A stretch of DNA of 64,000 nt from Pontibacter flavimaris (GCF_001907195.1 NZ_LVWA01000012.1:1-64000), one strand, 5' to 3'; positions 9,670-19,130 are shown, counted from the first letter of the stretch. Notes: generated by a model not told the origin, from the letters alone. Translations and numbers: made by a program.

Positions 9670-9897
9670 TTAAGTCGAGGAGTCTGTCCAGGTTTTCAGT
9701 TTCCATTGCCCATTGCTCTCTTCAAAGAAAATGTCAATATGAATTCCATTGTCAATACCTCCGGTTTCAATAGTAGGTTTGTTGCCTTTAACTTTAATTA
9801 TTTCTTCGGCAAATAATGCCTTCCAACTACCTTGTAGTAAACTGTAACAAAAGCTCCTAAATAAATCATTAAGGGGTTTTTTACACCCTACTAATCT
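9670..9897 (-). pseudogene. Unrecognised open frame without start codon
   Basis: A 75-codon frame opens after a TAA at 9898-9900 and has no ATG at its beginning. It reads SWKALFAEEIIKVKGNKP and GIDNGIHIDIFFEESNGQWKLKTWTD before a TAA at 9670-9672. The composition is protein-like, and the end resembles cystatin-like or NTF2-like folds, but I do not recognise the family. It is probably the tail of a decayed gene. Confidence 0.35.
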
Positions 9898-10014
9898 TTA
9901 AGGTACTTTACCAACAAGCCATTCTTCCTGCTTATGTACCGTACTTTTACCTCACGATCTCAATTTGTCCCTAAATATTATTTTGGGGACAAACCTTGCA
10001 ACATGCCGCAACAT

Positions 10015-11739
10015 TTATTTCCTCGGCAGCTGCTCTACCACATCTATCGGTGTGTTGACTTCCACCGTGTCTCGGGCAAGAATGTACAGGAAATATCTTT
10101 TGTCCCCCACGCCGTCCATATACTGATACTGGCCCACGAAGTATAAATAAGCACCCTTATCGGAAAGATTTGCGTGGTGCAGTGGCGAGAGCGAAAAAAC
10201 AGCGGCAGGCAGATCCACAGGAAGCTGCAGATGCCCCTTAATGATTTTAAGCGTATCCACTTCTTTGCCAACTTCCCAGACATTTTCAGGACGCATGCCA
10301 CCTACGGCATAAAACTCCATCGATTTTAATTCAGCGTTCTTTCTCACCTCTTCCAGTTCGGGCACACCTTGCTGTTTGCCACCCAACTCTTCCATGTCCT
10401 GGTAAAATGGCATAACGAACACAAATGCCAAGGCATTAAGCAAGGCAGCGGCAATGACTAACCAGATTACCTTATACTTTCTTGTTAGTTCTAGAATCAC
10501 TATTCCGAGGAGTAAAAATAACAAGGTTGCGAGAACCTGCTGCCCTCCGGGTGCAGCCTGTAATGTCTGTGCCGCATAGAATATATATGTGGGTACGGCA
10601 AAAGCTGTCAGCGCAAGAAGGAATCCGCTAGTCACCAAAAACCCCTTCTCCCAGCCAGTATATTTTTTTTCAGAGAAGGCATAAATAAGGTAGCGCAGGT
10701 AGTGTGCTGTGAGCAGTGCCATCGGTATCAGAACCGGCAACAGGTACCGCTCTTTTTTTTCCGGTATAATGGATAACAGGACGAAAGTGAGCAGAATCCA
10801 GGAGAGCAGGAATTGGTAATTCCCATACTGACCAACTCTTCGTTTTGCATAGGGCACAGCCAGGGCTGCCAGGAAGAAGGGCGTCCAGATGCCGGATTGA
10901 GCAAAAAAGCCCCAGTAATACCAGATAGGCTTGACATGCCTGTTTACCCAGGCAGTGCTTTCCTGTGAAACGGTGTGGGTAAAACCCGTCGGCTCCATCA
11001 AATATACATACATCGGCCAGGAGAAACTTACGAGTAGGCACACGAACAGCATCAGCAGCAAACCGCTACGTTTTCCTCTTACACCCCGCAGCGGATAGGA
11101 AAAGCCGTAGGCCAGCATGAAGGGAAAGAACAGGCCATAAAAGGCCACCGGTCCCTTGCTAAGATAGGAACAGCCTAAAAGTATACCACCCACAGCAAAC
11201 TCAAAGTAACGGGAACCGGGTTGGCGTATTGCGGAAACCAGAAGCCATATGGCGCCCAACATAAAGCTGTAGCAGTAAATATCCCAGGTGGCCTGACGAC
11301 CGACATTGATGAACAGAAAAGAGGAGGCCAGTACGAGAGCAGCAAGCAAAGGAACAAGCCGGTCGGCGGAAAGCTGGCGGGCAAGAAAAAACAGGAAAAA
11401 GACGGTGAGGCCGGCCATCACAGAGGAAGGAAAGCGCAATGCAGCAAGATTTTCTATGTTTCCGGCTCCTAAACCTGCCAGTGCTGTAATCCAGGTAGGG
11501 AGCGGCGGCTTTGCCAGCCGCGCATAGCCATTCATGGTGGGGATCAGCCATGCCTTATGTTGCGTGATTTCCCTGACGGTAATAAAATTACGGGCTTCCA
11601 TTATACTTGGTGCCGCCTTCCCCAGATTCAGGAAGAAAGTAAGCATGACAATTAAACCAAGCAGTGCTACTTGCACCCTGGTTTTTAGTAAAAGTTTGGT
11701 GCTCTTTGCTTCAGCCGCTATAAGTGCCTTATTACACAT
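10015..11739 (-). CDS. Glycosyltransferase family 39 (ArnT/PMT-like) membrane protein
   Basis: The protein has 574 residues from the ATG at 11737-11739; a TTG precedes it directly. It has about 11-12 hydrophobic segments and a C-terminal periplasmic part of about 150 residues. Family features are the first-loop acidic block EARNFITVREITQHKAWLIPTMNG with KPPLPTW, GRQATWDIYCY and LSKGPVAFYG. IPEKKERYLLPVLIP is the KxRYxLP-type motif. Such enzymes move a sugar from an isoprenyl-phosphate carrier to lipid A or another acceptor on the periplasmic side. The acceptor and sugar cannot be told. It stands alone. Confidence 0.85.
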   Translation of the reverse strand: MCNKALIAAEAKSTKLLLKTRVQVALLGLIVMLTFFLNLGKAAPSIMEARNFITVREITQHKAWLIPTMNGYARLAKPPLPTWITALAGLGAGNIENLAALRFPSSVMAGLTVFFLFFLARQLSADRLVPLLAALVLASSFLFINVGRQATWDIYCYSFMLGAIWLLVSAIRQPGSRYFEFAVGGILLGCSYLSKGPVAFYGLFFPFMLAYGFSYPLRGVRGKRSGLLLMLFVCLLVSFSWPMYVYLMEPTGFTHTVSQESTAWVNRHVKPIWYYWGFFAQSGIWTPFFLAALAVPYAKRRVGQYGNYQFLLSWILLTFVLLSIIPEKKERYLLPVLIPMALLTAHYLRYLIYAFSEKKYTGWEKGFLVTSGFLLALTAFAVPTYIFYAAQTLQAAPGGQQVLATLLFLLLGIVILELTRKYKVIWLVIAAALLNALAFVFVMPFYQDMEELGGKQQGVPELEEVRKNAELKSMEFYAVGGMRPENVWEVGKEVDTLKIIKGHLQLPVDLPAAVFSLSPLHHANLSDKGAYLYFVGQYQYMDGVGDKRYFLYILARDTVEVNTPIDVVEQLPRK

Positions 11740-12385
11740 CAACTCTCGTGCTTTTTCCGACTCCGCGTACTATTTCAAAACTTGTCAGCTGTGCGCCTTT
11801 AGCTTGCCGAGGCGTTACTGCAGACTACAAAGCCTCAGCCTGCGCCGCCAGGTTTACCACTACACTACATCAAATACTTTTAAAGCAAAAGATGTCACAA
11901 TGCAGCTTTGTCTTTCAAGTAAGGGCGAAGAAAGGACAGCTCTGTTTTAAGTTGGTTCTCAAGACCGGTGCCCCGATCTGCAATCATTCAGAACTCTATT
12001 CAGCCGACGTTCAGGGGCCCTCCTGTTATTGTTATTGTCTGACCCTGCTACATCCGGTAAGGGTCATGGAGTTTCCGGGAGGGTTTTCTCTCCATATGTT
12101 CATTATACGGGCCGCGCTACAACAAACCGCGCCAAGACGAGCACAATGATCATGCAGCTATTTGTGAAACGTATATAAAGTATAAATAGCTTTCAACCTA
12201 CCCGCCGTCAGTCAAAAGCTTTAAACAGGCAATAGCTTTCATAGAGCGTAGCAGCTACTGCCGAACTGTTCATTCTGGTTAACAGATATTAAAAATGCAG
12301 CCTGACTCACAAACTCCTTTTATTCCCTCAAATTTTAAACTAAAATATTATACTTTGTTGTTCAAACTATGTAACTTCATACCAC
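11740..12385. other. Gap between glycosyltransferase and metal-efflux cluster
   Basis: About 650 bp with only short open frames lacking protein-like composition. One AAGTATA lies near 12178 and one TATACTT near 12351, the latter 30 bases before the next gene. No tRNA or terminator was seen. Confidence 0.4.
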
Positions 12386-12772
12386 GTGAGACAGATACTA
12401 GCCATATTCCTACTTGTGGTCTACACCTGCACCGGTACAACCCTGCAAGAGCTGCAAAAAGCTCCTGTACTGGCCGCGCATTATCTGGAACACCAGGAAA
12501 TGACATCTGATATCTCCCTGACTCAATTTTTAGTGCTCCACTACCTGAGTGGCAATGTAAAAGATGGCGACTACGCCCGCGACATGCAGTTGCCGTTCAA
12601 AACGACAGATGTAGTAGCATCGGCTACCACTCCCCTGGTGATACCAGTTCCTTTCCCTGAACTCAACTTTACTTTACCGCCATCTGCCCATGTGCATGGC
12701 GCAGTACTAGACGTAGACTTTCACTCCTCCCGATTTCTTTCCAGTATCTGGCAGCCGCCAAAGTCCTGCTGA
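12386..12772 (+). CDS. Small secreted protein of the metal-efflux cluster
   Basis: A GTG at 12386 starts a 128-residue protein with a hydrophobic N-terminus (about residues 3-17). The block LQELQKAPVLAAHYLEHQ...SLTQFLVLHYLSG follows. That pattern (L..L.KLP.L..HY.EH, then FL..HY) recurs in short hypotheticals next to CusA/CzcA genes in Bacteroidota. The His-rich centre and the last residues (SSIWQPPKSC) could bind metal, but no function is known. It precedes the DUF2231-like gene by 333 bp in the same direction. Confidence 0.65.
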   Translation: MRQILAIFLLVVYTCTGTTLQELQKAPVLAAHYLEHQEMTSDISLTQFLVLHYLSGNVKDGDYARDMQLPFKTTDVVASATTPLVIPVPFPELNFTLPPSAHVHGAVLDVDFHSSRFLSSIWQPPKSC

Positions 12773-12912
12773 TTTCCTTTTTGCCCTTGCTGCATTCCGG
12801 TTCTGCACTTTTGTGCAAGGCATACGCATATACTGCCCTGCGGATAAATGCCTGCTACATTCAGCACCGCATCACGGCTGTTTCTCCTTCAGTTACTGTA
12901 TCATCTTTTAAA

Positions 12913-12926
12913 ATGACCAAGGTCAT
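12913..12926. promoter_or_regulatory. Inverted repeat ATGACC-AA-GGTCAT, possible operator
   Basis: Perfect 6-base arms separated by two bases, about 180 bp ahead of the metal-efflux operon. Its size and symmetry fit a dimeric regulator site, for example Crp/Fnr family. No regulator gene is adjacent. Confidence 0.4.
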
Positions 12927-12960
12927 AGATAAAGGTAATTGTTTCATCGATCTTTACTAT

Positions 12961-12987
12961 CATTCGTTTATATAAACGATACGAATG
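12961..12987. promoter_or_regulatory. Nested palindrome upstream of the czc operon, possible operator
   Basis: A perfect 14-bp palindrome, CGTTTATATAAACG (12965-12978), overlaps a wider inverted repeat CATTCGT (12961-12967) / ACGAATG (12981-12987). It lies about 120 bp ahead of the first membrane gene and is a good candidate site for a metal-responsive repressor. This is inferred from symmetry and position only. Confidence 0.45.
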
Positions 12988-13105
12988 AAGGTCGATTGAC
13001 TGGTACAAGTAGTTGTTTGAGAAAGCGTTAACGCCCGTTTCCGGCAGTTTAACAACGAGCAGGGGCACCTGTTAACAGTTTTATCAAACTCAAAAGAAAT
13101 CAACA

Positions 13106-13579
13106 ATGGACTTAACACACATCCATTTGCTGCTCAATCACTTCCCCATCGTAGGAACCCTGATCGGCGGTATGGTCATGCTTTGGGGCGTGGCTAAAAA
13201 ACAAAAAAACATCCAGAACACTGCCGCCGCCATTGTGCTGGCCATGGCCTTGATTGCCATACCGGTATTCCTGACGGGCGAGCCTGCCGAAGAGCGGGTA
13301 GAAGACCTGACAGGAATCTCTGAACCGATGGTGGAAGAACACGAAGAAGCCGCCGAACTCGCTATCTGGATAATGGCTGCCGCAGGCGTGGCTTCCCTGG
13401 CGGCCCTGGCGCTCCGACACAAATCCTCCTCCAAACCGGCGTTTACCCTGGCGACCCTGATCACGCTGCTGGCGTTTGCAGCGATGGCCCGGGCTGGCTA
13501 CTACGGCGGCCAGATCCGGCATTCTGAGCTCCACACTGACCCGCAGGCTGTCCTGCAAGATCACCCGCGTAAGAATTAA
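13106..13579 (+). CDS. DUF2231-like membrane protein of the metal-efflux operon
   Basis: This 157-residue protein has four predicted membrane segments and starts MDLTHIHLLLNHFPIVGTLIGG, the His-rich first segment typical of DUF2231-like proteins. A conserved acidic/His loop (EPMVEEHEEAAE, about residues 73-84) joins segments two and three. The ATG of the CzcA fusion follows 11 bp downstream, so the two are cotranscribed. In other Bacteroidota such genes sit directly in front of cusA/czcA. A role in metal sensing or assembly is possible but unproven. Confidence 0.75.
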   Translation: MDLTHIHLLLNHFPIVGTLIGGMVMLWGVAKKQKNIQNTAAAIVLAMALIAIPVFLTGEPAEERVEDLTGISEPMVEEHEEAAELAIWIMAAAGVASLAALALRHKSSSKPAFTLATLITLLAFAAMARAGYYGGQIRHSELHTDPQAVLQDHPRKN

Positions 13580-13585
13580 AGGAGG
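13580..13585 (+). promoter_or_regulatory. Strong Shine-Dalgarno site before the CzcA fusion
   Basis: AGGAGG lies a few bases before the ATG at 13590. Most genes here lack such a site, so it marks the ATG at 13590 as the true start, not the upstream in-frame codon at 13476 inside the preceding gene. Confidence 0.7.
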
Positions 13586-13589
13586 TCCC

Positions 13590-16500
13590 ATGCTCAACAA
13601 GATCATTTCCTTTTCGATACAGAACAAGCTCATCATCGGGCTTTTTGTGATCGCACTGATCATTGTAGGGGGCTACAATGTGACGCAGCTGCCGATAGAC
13701 GCCGTGCCCGACATCACCAACAACCAGGTCCAGGTTATTACGGTGGCCCCTTCGCTGGGCGCACCCGACATCGAGCGGCTTGTTACCTTCCCCGTCGAGC
13801 AGGCCAACAGCAACATTCCGGGCATTAAAGAGATCCGGAGCTTTTCCCGTTTCGGGCTTTCGCTGGTAACCATCGTGTTTGAGGATGGCGTGGATGTATA
13901 CTGGGCGCGGCAACAGGTGGCTGAACGTCTGCAACTCGTGCAGCAGCAGATACCAGAAGGCGTCGGCACGCCTGAGTTGGGGCCTGTCACCACCGGCCTG
14001 GGGGAAATATACCAGTACGTGGTGCGCCCTGAAAAAGGCTACGAAGGCAAGTATGGCGCCACGGAGCTGCGCACCATCCAGGACTGGATCGTGCGCCGGC
14101 AGCTGCTGGGTGTACCGGGCGTGGCCGATGTCAGCAGCTTTGGTGGCTTTTTGAAACAGTACGAGATCGCCGTGGACCCCTCCCGGCTGAAATCCTACGG
14201 CCTGACCATTGCCGATATTTTCACAGCGCTGGAAAACAACAACCAGAACACCGGCGGCTCCTACATCGACAAAGGCGACGCCGTGCTCTTTATCCGTAGT
14301 GAGGGCCTGCTGGGAAGTATAGAAGACATCCAAAGTATAGCCGTTACCATTACCGAAAACGGCACGCCGGTTTACCTGCGTGATGTGGCCGAGGTGGGCT
14401 ATGGCCATGCCAGCCGCTTCGGGGCTATGACTTACAACGATCAGGGCGAGGTGGCCGGTGCCGTGGTGATGATGCTCAAAGGCGCTAACAGCAACCAGGT
14501 GATCAAAGAGGTAAAAGCGCGCATTGCCAAGATTCAGGAATCGCTTCCCGAAGGCGTGGTGATTGAGCCCTTCCTGGACCGCACCAAAATGGTGAACAAC
14601 GCCATCAGCACGGTCGAGAAAAACCTGGCAGAAGGCGCACTGATCGTGGTATTTGTGCTGGTGCTGTTCCTGGGCAACCTACGGGCCGGGCTTATCGTGG
14701 CGTCGGTGATCCCGCTGGCCATGCTCTTTGCCATCACCATGATGAACACCTTTGGCGTGAGCGGCAACCTGATGAGTCTGGGAGCGCTGGACTTCGGTCT
14801 GATCGTGGACGGGGCGGTGATCATTGTGGAGGCCGTGCTGCATACGTTTCACTTCAACAAGCGCTTTGCCACAACTGACCGCATCGATCAGGCCCAGATG
14901 GACGACACGGTGCAGCAATCGGCGAGTCGTATGATGAACAGCGCCATTTTCGGGCAGATCATCATCCTGATCGTGTACCTGCCCATACTTACACTGCAGG
15001 GCATAGAAGGCAAGATGTTCAAGCCGATGGCGCAGACGGTCACCTTCGCCCTGATCGGGGCGGCCATACTTTCCATTACCTACGTGCCCATGATGAGCGC
15101 CTTGTTCCTGAGCAAAAAGATCAGCCACAAACCTACCTTCTCCGACCGCATGATGGCCCGCATCGAGCATTTTTACGAGAAGCGTTTGCGTCGGGTGATC
15201 GACTTCCCTAAAACCGTGATTGCCGGGGCTGTCATCCTTTTTGCCGGCGCCGTGATGGTGCTCATGACCCTGGGCGGCGAGTTTATCCCCAGCCTGGAGG
15301 AAGGTGACTTCGCTGTGGATACCCGCGTGCTGACGGGCAGCAACCTGAACACCACCATCAAAGCCACCCAACAGGCGGCAGGTATACTTCTGGACCGTTT
15401 TCCGGAGGTAGAGAAAGTAGTCACCAAGATAGGTTCCGGCGAGATACCCACCGACCCCATGCCCATCGAGGCCAGTGACATGATGGTGATCCTGAAACCG
15501 AAAAAGGAATGGACTTCGGCTACCACGTTTAATGAACTGGCCGAAAAAATGGGAACCGCCATGCAGGAGGTGCCTGGCATTACGGCCGGTTTCCAATACC
15601 CGGTGCAGATGCGTTTTAACGAGCTGATGACCGGTGCCCGGCAGGATGTGGTGTGCAAGATCTTTGGCGAGGACCTGGACACGCTCGCGCGCTATGCCCA
15701 GCGCCTGGGCAACCTGGTTACCACGGTGGAGGGTGCCACTGACCTGTACGTAGAAACCGTGACCGGTATGCCGCAGATCGTGATAAAGTATAACCATGCC
15801 GCCATCGCGCAGCACGGCTCCAACATTGCTGACATCAACCGGACGGTAAATGCGGCTTTTGCCGGCGTAAGCAGCGGGCTGGTGTTTGAAGGCGAAAGGC
15901 GCTTTGACCTGGTGGTGCGCCTGCAAGGCGAGCTGCGCCAGAACCTGGGCGACGTGCAGAACCTGCTGATCCCGACGCCAAACGGGCAGGTGCCCTTATA
16001 CTTGCTGTCTGATGTCGGGCTGCAGGACGGCCCTTACCAGATCCAGCGCGAAGACGCCAAGCGCCGCATTTTGGTAGGCTTTAACGTGCGGGGCCGCGAC
16101 GTGCAAAGTATAGTGGACGAGCTGCAGCAAAAGGTACAGCAGCAACTCAGCCTGCCTCCCGGCTACTACGTGGTGTACGGCGGCGCTTTCGAGAACCTGG
16201 AGGCTGCCAAAAAACGCCTGACGGTGGCCGTGCCCGTGTCGCTGGCGCTGATTTTTCTTTTGCTATACTTTGCCTTCCGCTCGGTGCGTTACGGTTTGCT
16301 CATTTACTCGGCTATTCCGTTGTCGGCCATCGGCGGTATTTTTGCCTTGTGGCTGCGCGACATGCCCTTCAGCATTTCGGCCGGTGTGGGTTTTATTGCC
16401 CTGTTCGGCGTAGCGGTTTTAAATGGCATTGTGATGATCGCGGAGTTTAACCGGCTGCGTGTGGGCGGCGGTATGAGCCTGCAGGAGATCGTGCTGGAAG

Positions 16501-17957
16501 GCACCCGCTCGCGGTTACGGCCGGTGCTGATGACGGCAAGCGTGGCCAGTATGGGCTTTCTGCCGATGGCCCTGAGCACCGGTGCAGGCGCCGAAGTGCA
16601 GCGCCCGCTGGCCACCGTGGTGATCGGCGGCCTGATCGTGGCCACGCTGCTCACCTTGTTCGTGCTCCCTTCGCTCTACATCCTCTTTGAGAAAGCGGCT
16701 CATCACGAAACAAAACCCAAAAAGCCTGTCTCTACGGTCGTGGGCATTGTACTGCTGTTGCTGCTCCCCATGCTGGCGTCGGCACAGCAAACGATAACGC
16801 TGGATCAAGCCATTTCCAAGGCCCAGAAGCAAAACCTACCCTTGCAGAACGAGCGCCTGCAGGCGGCTTCGCTGCAAAAACTGCAGGGCACCGCCTGGGA
16901 CGTGCCGCAAACTGTTGTGGCCGGGGAGTATGGTCGAATCAACAGCGCCTACAACGACACCCGTTTTAGTGTGGCGCAAAGTATAAAATTCCCGACGGTG
17001 TATGCCCGGCAAAAGGAGCTCCTCCGGGGCCAGTGGCAGCAGGGGGTACTGCAGTCGGAACTCAGCGCCTTTGACCTTACCTGGCAGGTAACGCAGCTGT
17101 ACTACGAGCTGCTCTTTACGCGCGAAAAGCAGCGCCTGCTGCTCCGCACAGACAGCCTGTATGCCGAGTTTTTGCGGACAGCCGAGCTGCGGTTTGAAAA
17201 AGGCGCCAGCAACATCCTCGAAAAAAGCACCGCCCAGACCCAGCGTGGACAGGTAGGCCAGCAACTACGGCAACTGCAGCACGACTTGGCGGACTTGCAG
17301 CAGCAGTTCCAGCTGCTGCTCAACACCGATACCGTGTACATGCCCGCTGCTCTGCCCCTCAAAATGGAGCTGGCCCTACTTCATGATTCAGCTACCGTGG
17401 CCGCCCATCCATACTTAAAATTGCTGCAGCAGCAACAGGAAGTAAACCAGGCAAAAACCAAAGCCGAGCAAGCCCACCTCCTCCCCGACCTGCAGCTGCG
17501 CTACAACAACCAAAGTATAAAAGGCCTGCAGAACATAAACGGCGTGGAACGAAGTTATACTTCCTCGGACCGGTTTAGCTCGGTAGAGCTGGGCGTGGGC
17601 ATCCCGCTTTTTTTTGGGGCCCAGAAGGCACGGATACAGGCCGCCAGGATACAGGAGCAGGTGGCCGGTAACAGCTACGAGGCAGGAAAACGATTGCTGG
17701 AAACCCAAATGCGCAAGGCCCTGGAGCAATACAAGATCGCTACAGAAAACCTGACTTATTTTGAGAAGATCGCCCTGCCCAATGCCTCCTCCATTATCAG
17801 CACTGCCGACGAGCAGTTCCGGGGCGGTGAGATCGATTACCTGGAGTGGGTGCTGCTCACCAACCAGGCCATTGCCCTGCAAACCGGCTACTTCGACGCC
17901 GTGCGAACCTACAACCAAAGTATACTTGAAATCAGTGCCCTAACCGGAAGCAGATAA
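13590..17957 (+). CDS. czcA: CzcA/CusA heavy-metal RND pump fused to a TolC outer-membrane channel
   Basis: The protein has 1455 residues. Residues 1 to about 1040 are a full HME-type RND transporter that uses proton flow to export metal from periplasm or cytoplasm. The segment DFGLIVDGAVIIVE (about residues 400-413) is the divalent-cation type (Zn/Co/Cd/Ni), not the CusA-type for Cu/Ag. After the twelfth membrane helix comes a basic stretch (KPKK), then a leucine-rich hydrophobic segment ending in ASA-QQ (about 1040-1066). That is followed by a complete TolC domain with GIPLFF and GGEIDYLEWVLLTNQ. The hydrophobic joint looks like an internal signal peptide, so processing into two proteins is likely. 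The CzcB adaptor starts four bases later. Confidence 0.92.
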   Translation: MLNKIISFSIQNKLIIGLFVIALIIVGGYNVTQLPIDAVPDITNNQVQVITVAPSLGAPDIERLVTFPVEQANSNIPGIKEIRSFSRFGLSLVTIVFEDGVDVYWARQQVAERLQLVQQQIPEGVGTPELGPVTTGLGEIYQYVVRPEKGYEGKYGATELRTIQDWIVRRQLLGVPGVADVSSFGGFLKQYEIAVDPSRLKSYGLTIADIFTALENNNQNTGGSYIDKGDAVLFIRSEGLLGSIEDIQSIAVTITENGTPVYLRDVAEVGYGHASRFGAMTYNDQGEVAGAVVMMLKGANSNQVIKEVKARIAKIQESLPEGVVIEPFLDRTKMVNNAISTVEKNLAEGALIVVFVLVLFLGNLRAGLIVASVIPLAMLFAITMMNTFGVSGNLMSLGALDFGLIVDGAVIIVEAVLHTFHFNKRFATTDRIDQAQMDDTVQQSASRMMNSAIFGQIIILIVYLPILTLQGIEGKMFKPMAQTVTFALIGAAILSITYVPMMSALFLSKKISHKPTFSDRMMARIEHFYEKRLRRVIDFPKTVIAGAVILFAGAVMVLMTLGGEFIPSLEEGDFAVDTRVLTGSNLNTTIKATQQAAGILLDRFPEVEKVVTKIGSGEIPTDPMPIEASDMMVILKPKKEWTSATTFNELAEKMGTAMQEVPGITAGFQYPVQMRFNELMTGARQDVVCKIFGEDLDTLARYAQRLGNLVTTVEGATDLYVETVTGMPQIVIKYNHAAIAQHGSNIADINRTVNAAFAGVSSGLVFEGERRFDLVVRLQGELRQNLGDVQNLLIPTPNGQVPLYLLSDVGLQDGPYQIQREDAKRRILVGFNVRGRDVQSIVDELQQKVQQQLSLPPGYYVVYGGAFENLEAAKKRLTVAVPVSLALIFLLLYFAFRSVRYGLLIYSAIPLSAIGGIFALWLRDMPFSISAGVGFIALFGVAVLNGIVMIAEFNRLRVGGGMSLQEIVLEGTRSRLRPVLMTASVASMGFLPMALSTGAGAEVQRPLATVVIGGLIVATLLTLFVLPSLYILFEKAAHHETKPKKPVSTVVGIVLLLLLPMLASAQQTITLDQAISKAQKQNLPLQNERLQAASLQKLQGTAWDVPQTVVAGEYGRINSAYNDTRFSVAQSIKFPTVYARQKELLRGQWQQGVLQSELSAFDLTWQVTQLYYELLFTREKQRLLLRTDSLYAEFLRTAELRFEKGASNILEKSTAQTQRGQVGQQLRQLQHDLADLQQQFQLLLNTDTVYMPAALPLKMELALLHDSATVAAHPYLKLLQQQQEVNQAKTKAEQAHLLPDLQLRYNNQSIKGLQNINGVERSYTSSDRFSSVELGVGIPLFFGAQKARIQAARIQEQVAGNSYEAGKRLLETQMRKALEQYKIATENLTYFEKIALPNASSIISTADEQFRGGEIDYLEWVLLTNQAIALQTGYFDAVRTYNQSILEISALTGSR

Positions 17958-17961
17958 CATC

Positions 17962-19101
17962 ATGAAAAATATCCTTTCTATAACTTTAGCTGCCCTGTTG
18001 CTGACAGGTTGCAGCTCCGAAAAACCAACCGAATCTGCTGTCGCTGAAAAGCCGCAGGAAACCAATTTGGTACAGCTCTCACAGGCACAAATGAAAAATG
18101 CAGGCGTAGAAGTGGGCAAACCCGAACGCAAAACCATTTCCACAGTACTGCGTGTAAATGGCGTAATGGAAGCGCCGCCACAAAGTATGATTTCGGTAAG
18201 TGTGCCGCTGGGTGGATACCTTAAAAAGACCAGCCTGTTGCCGGGTATGCACCTGAAAAAAGGCGAGCTGATGGCCGAACTCGAAGACCAGGGCTATATA
18301 GAGTTGCAGCAGGATTACCTGACAGCCAAAGCCCGTTTGGCGTACCTGGAGCAGGAATATGCCCGTCAGCGCGACCTCAACCAAAGCAAAGCCACCAGCG
18401 ACAAAGTATACCAGCAAACCCAGGCCGACTATAAAAGCCAGCGTGTATTGCTGCAGGCGCTGGCCGAAAAGCTGCGCATGACAGGCATCAACCCAAACCG
18501 GCTGACAGAGCATACCCTTACCCGCACCCTGCGCCTTTACGCGCCCATTGACGGCTATGTAACCAAAGTAAACGTGAATGTGGGCAAGTATGTGGTGCCG
18601 ACGGATGTGCTCTTTGAACTGGTAGACCCGCGCGACCTGCACCTCAAGCTCACTGTGTTTGAGAAAGACCTGGATAAGCTGCAGATCGGGCAGCAGGTGC
18701 TGGCATTCCGGGCAAACCAGCCGGAGAAAAAGCACCCCGGGAAGATCATTTACATTGGCAAAGATGTGGCCGATGACCGCGCCATAGAAGTGCACTGCCA
18801 CCTCGAAAAAGAAGACCCCTCGCTGGTACCTGGCATGTTCATGAACGCTGAAATTGAAGTGCAAAGCAAGGAAGCCTATACTTTACCTGAAGATGCCATT
18901 GTGCGCTACGGCAACAAACAATACGTTTTCGCAGTGCGGGACAGCAGCATTTTCGAGATGGTGGAAGCTAAGACCGGCAATTCCGAACACGGTTTCACTG
19001 CCCTGTTGCCCGGCCCGGCCCTGCAGCGTGAAGAACAGACCTACGTCACCAAAGGCGCTTATTCGCTGATGATGAAGCTCAAGAACAAGGAAGAAGAGTA
19101 A
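17962..19101 (+). CDS. czcB: RND periplasmic adaptor, CzcB/CusB-like lipoprotein
   Basis: This 379-residue membrane-fusion protein links the CzcA pump to the TolC channel. A lipoprotein signal peptide ends in LLLTGC (Cys at about residue 17). It is followed by a first biotinyl-like half (LGGYLKKTSLLPGMHLKKGELMAELED), a coiled-coil hairpin of about residues 110-175, and a second half with RLYAPIDGYVTKVNVNVGKYV. Beta-barrel and membrane-proximal domains follow. No separate N-terminal metal-binding domain is seen. It starts four bases after the fusion gene, so all three subunits of the tripartite pump come from one transcript. Confidence 0.9.
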   Translation: MKNILSITLAALLLTGCSSEKPTESAVAEKPQETNLVQLSQAQMKNAGVEVGKPERKTISTVLRVNGVMEAPPQSMISVSVPLGGYLKKTSLLPGMHLKKGELMAELEDQGYIELQQDYLTAKARLAYLEQEYARQRDLNQSKATSDKVYQQTQADYKSQRVLLQALAEKLRMTGINPNRLTEHTLTRTLRLYAPIDGYVTKVNVNVGKYVVPTDVLFELVDPRDLHLKLTVFEKDLDKLQIGQQVLAFRANQPEKKHPGKIIYIGKDVADDRAIEVHCHLEKEDPSLVPGMFMNAEIEVQSKEAYTLPEDAIVRYGNKQYVFAVRDSSIFEMVEAKTGNSEHGFTALLPGPALQREEQTYVTKGAYSLMMKLKNKEEE

Positions 19102-19130
19102 GCAGGTTATACTTTAAAAACACTCCACCG

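Noticed and set aside
11761..11880. Possible tRNA-like sequence on the minus strand (GTAGTGTAGTGGTAAACC)
   Set aside because: No T-loop consensus and no acceptor pairing could be built; not a tRNA.
12351..12359. TATACTTTG as a -7 promoter element, and AAGTATA as a general promoter word
   Set aside because: The spacing differs by one base from TAnnTTTG, and most copies lie inside genes in both directions, so promoter function cannot explain the word.
12781..12975. 64-codon open frame between the small secreted protein and the DUF2231-like gene
   Set aside because: No protein-like pattern, and it covers the candidate operator region.
14679..15926. 415-codon minus-strand open frame inside the CzcA gene
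   Set aside because: It lies fully opposite a well-conserved pump domain, is rich in His/Gln/Gly as antisense frames of GC-rich genes are, and shows no family features.
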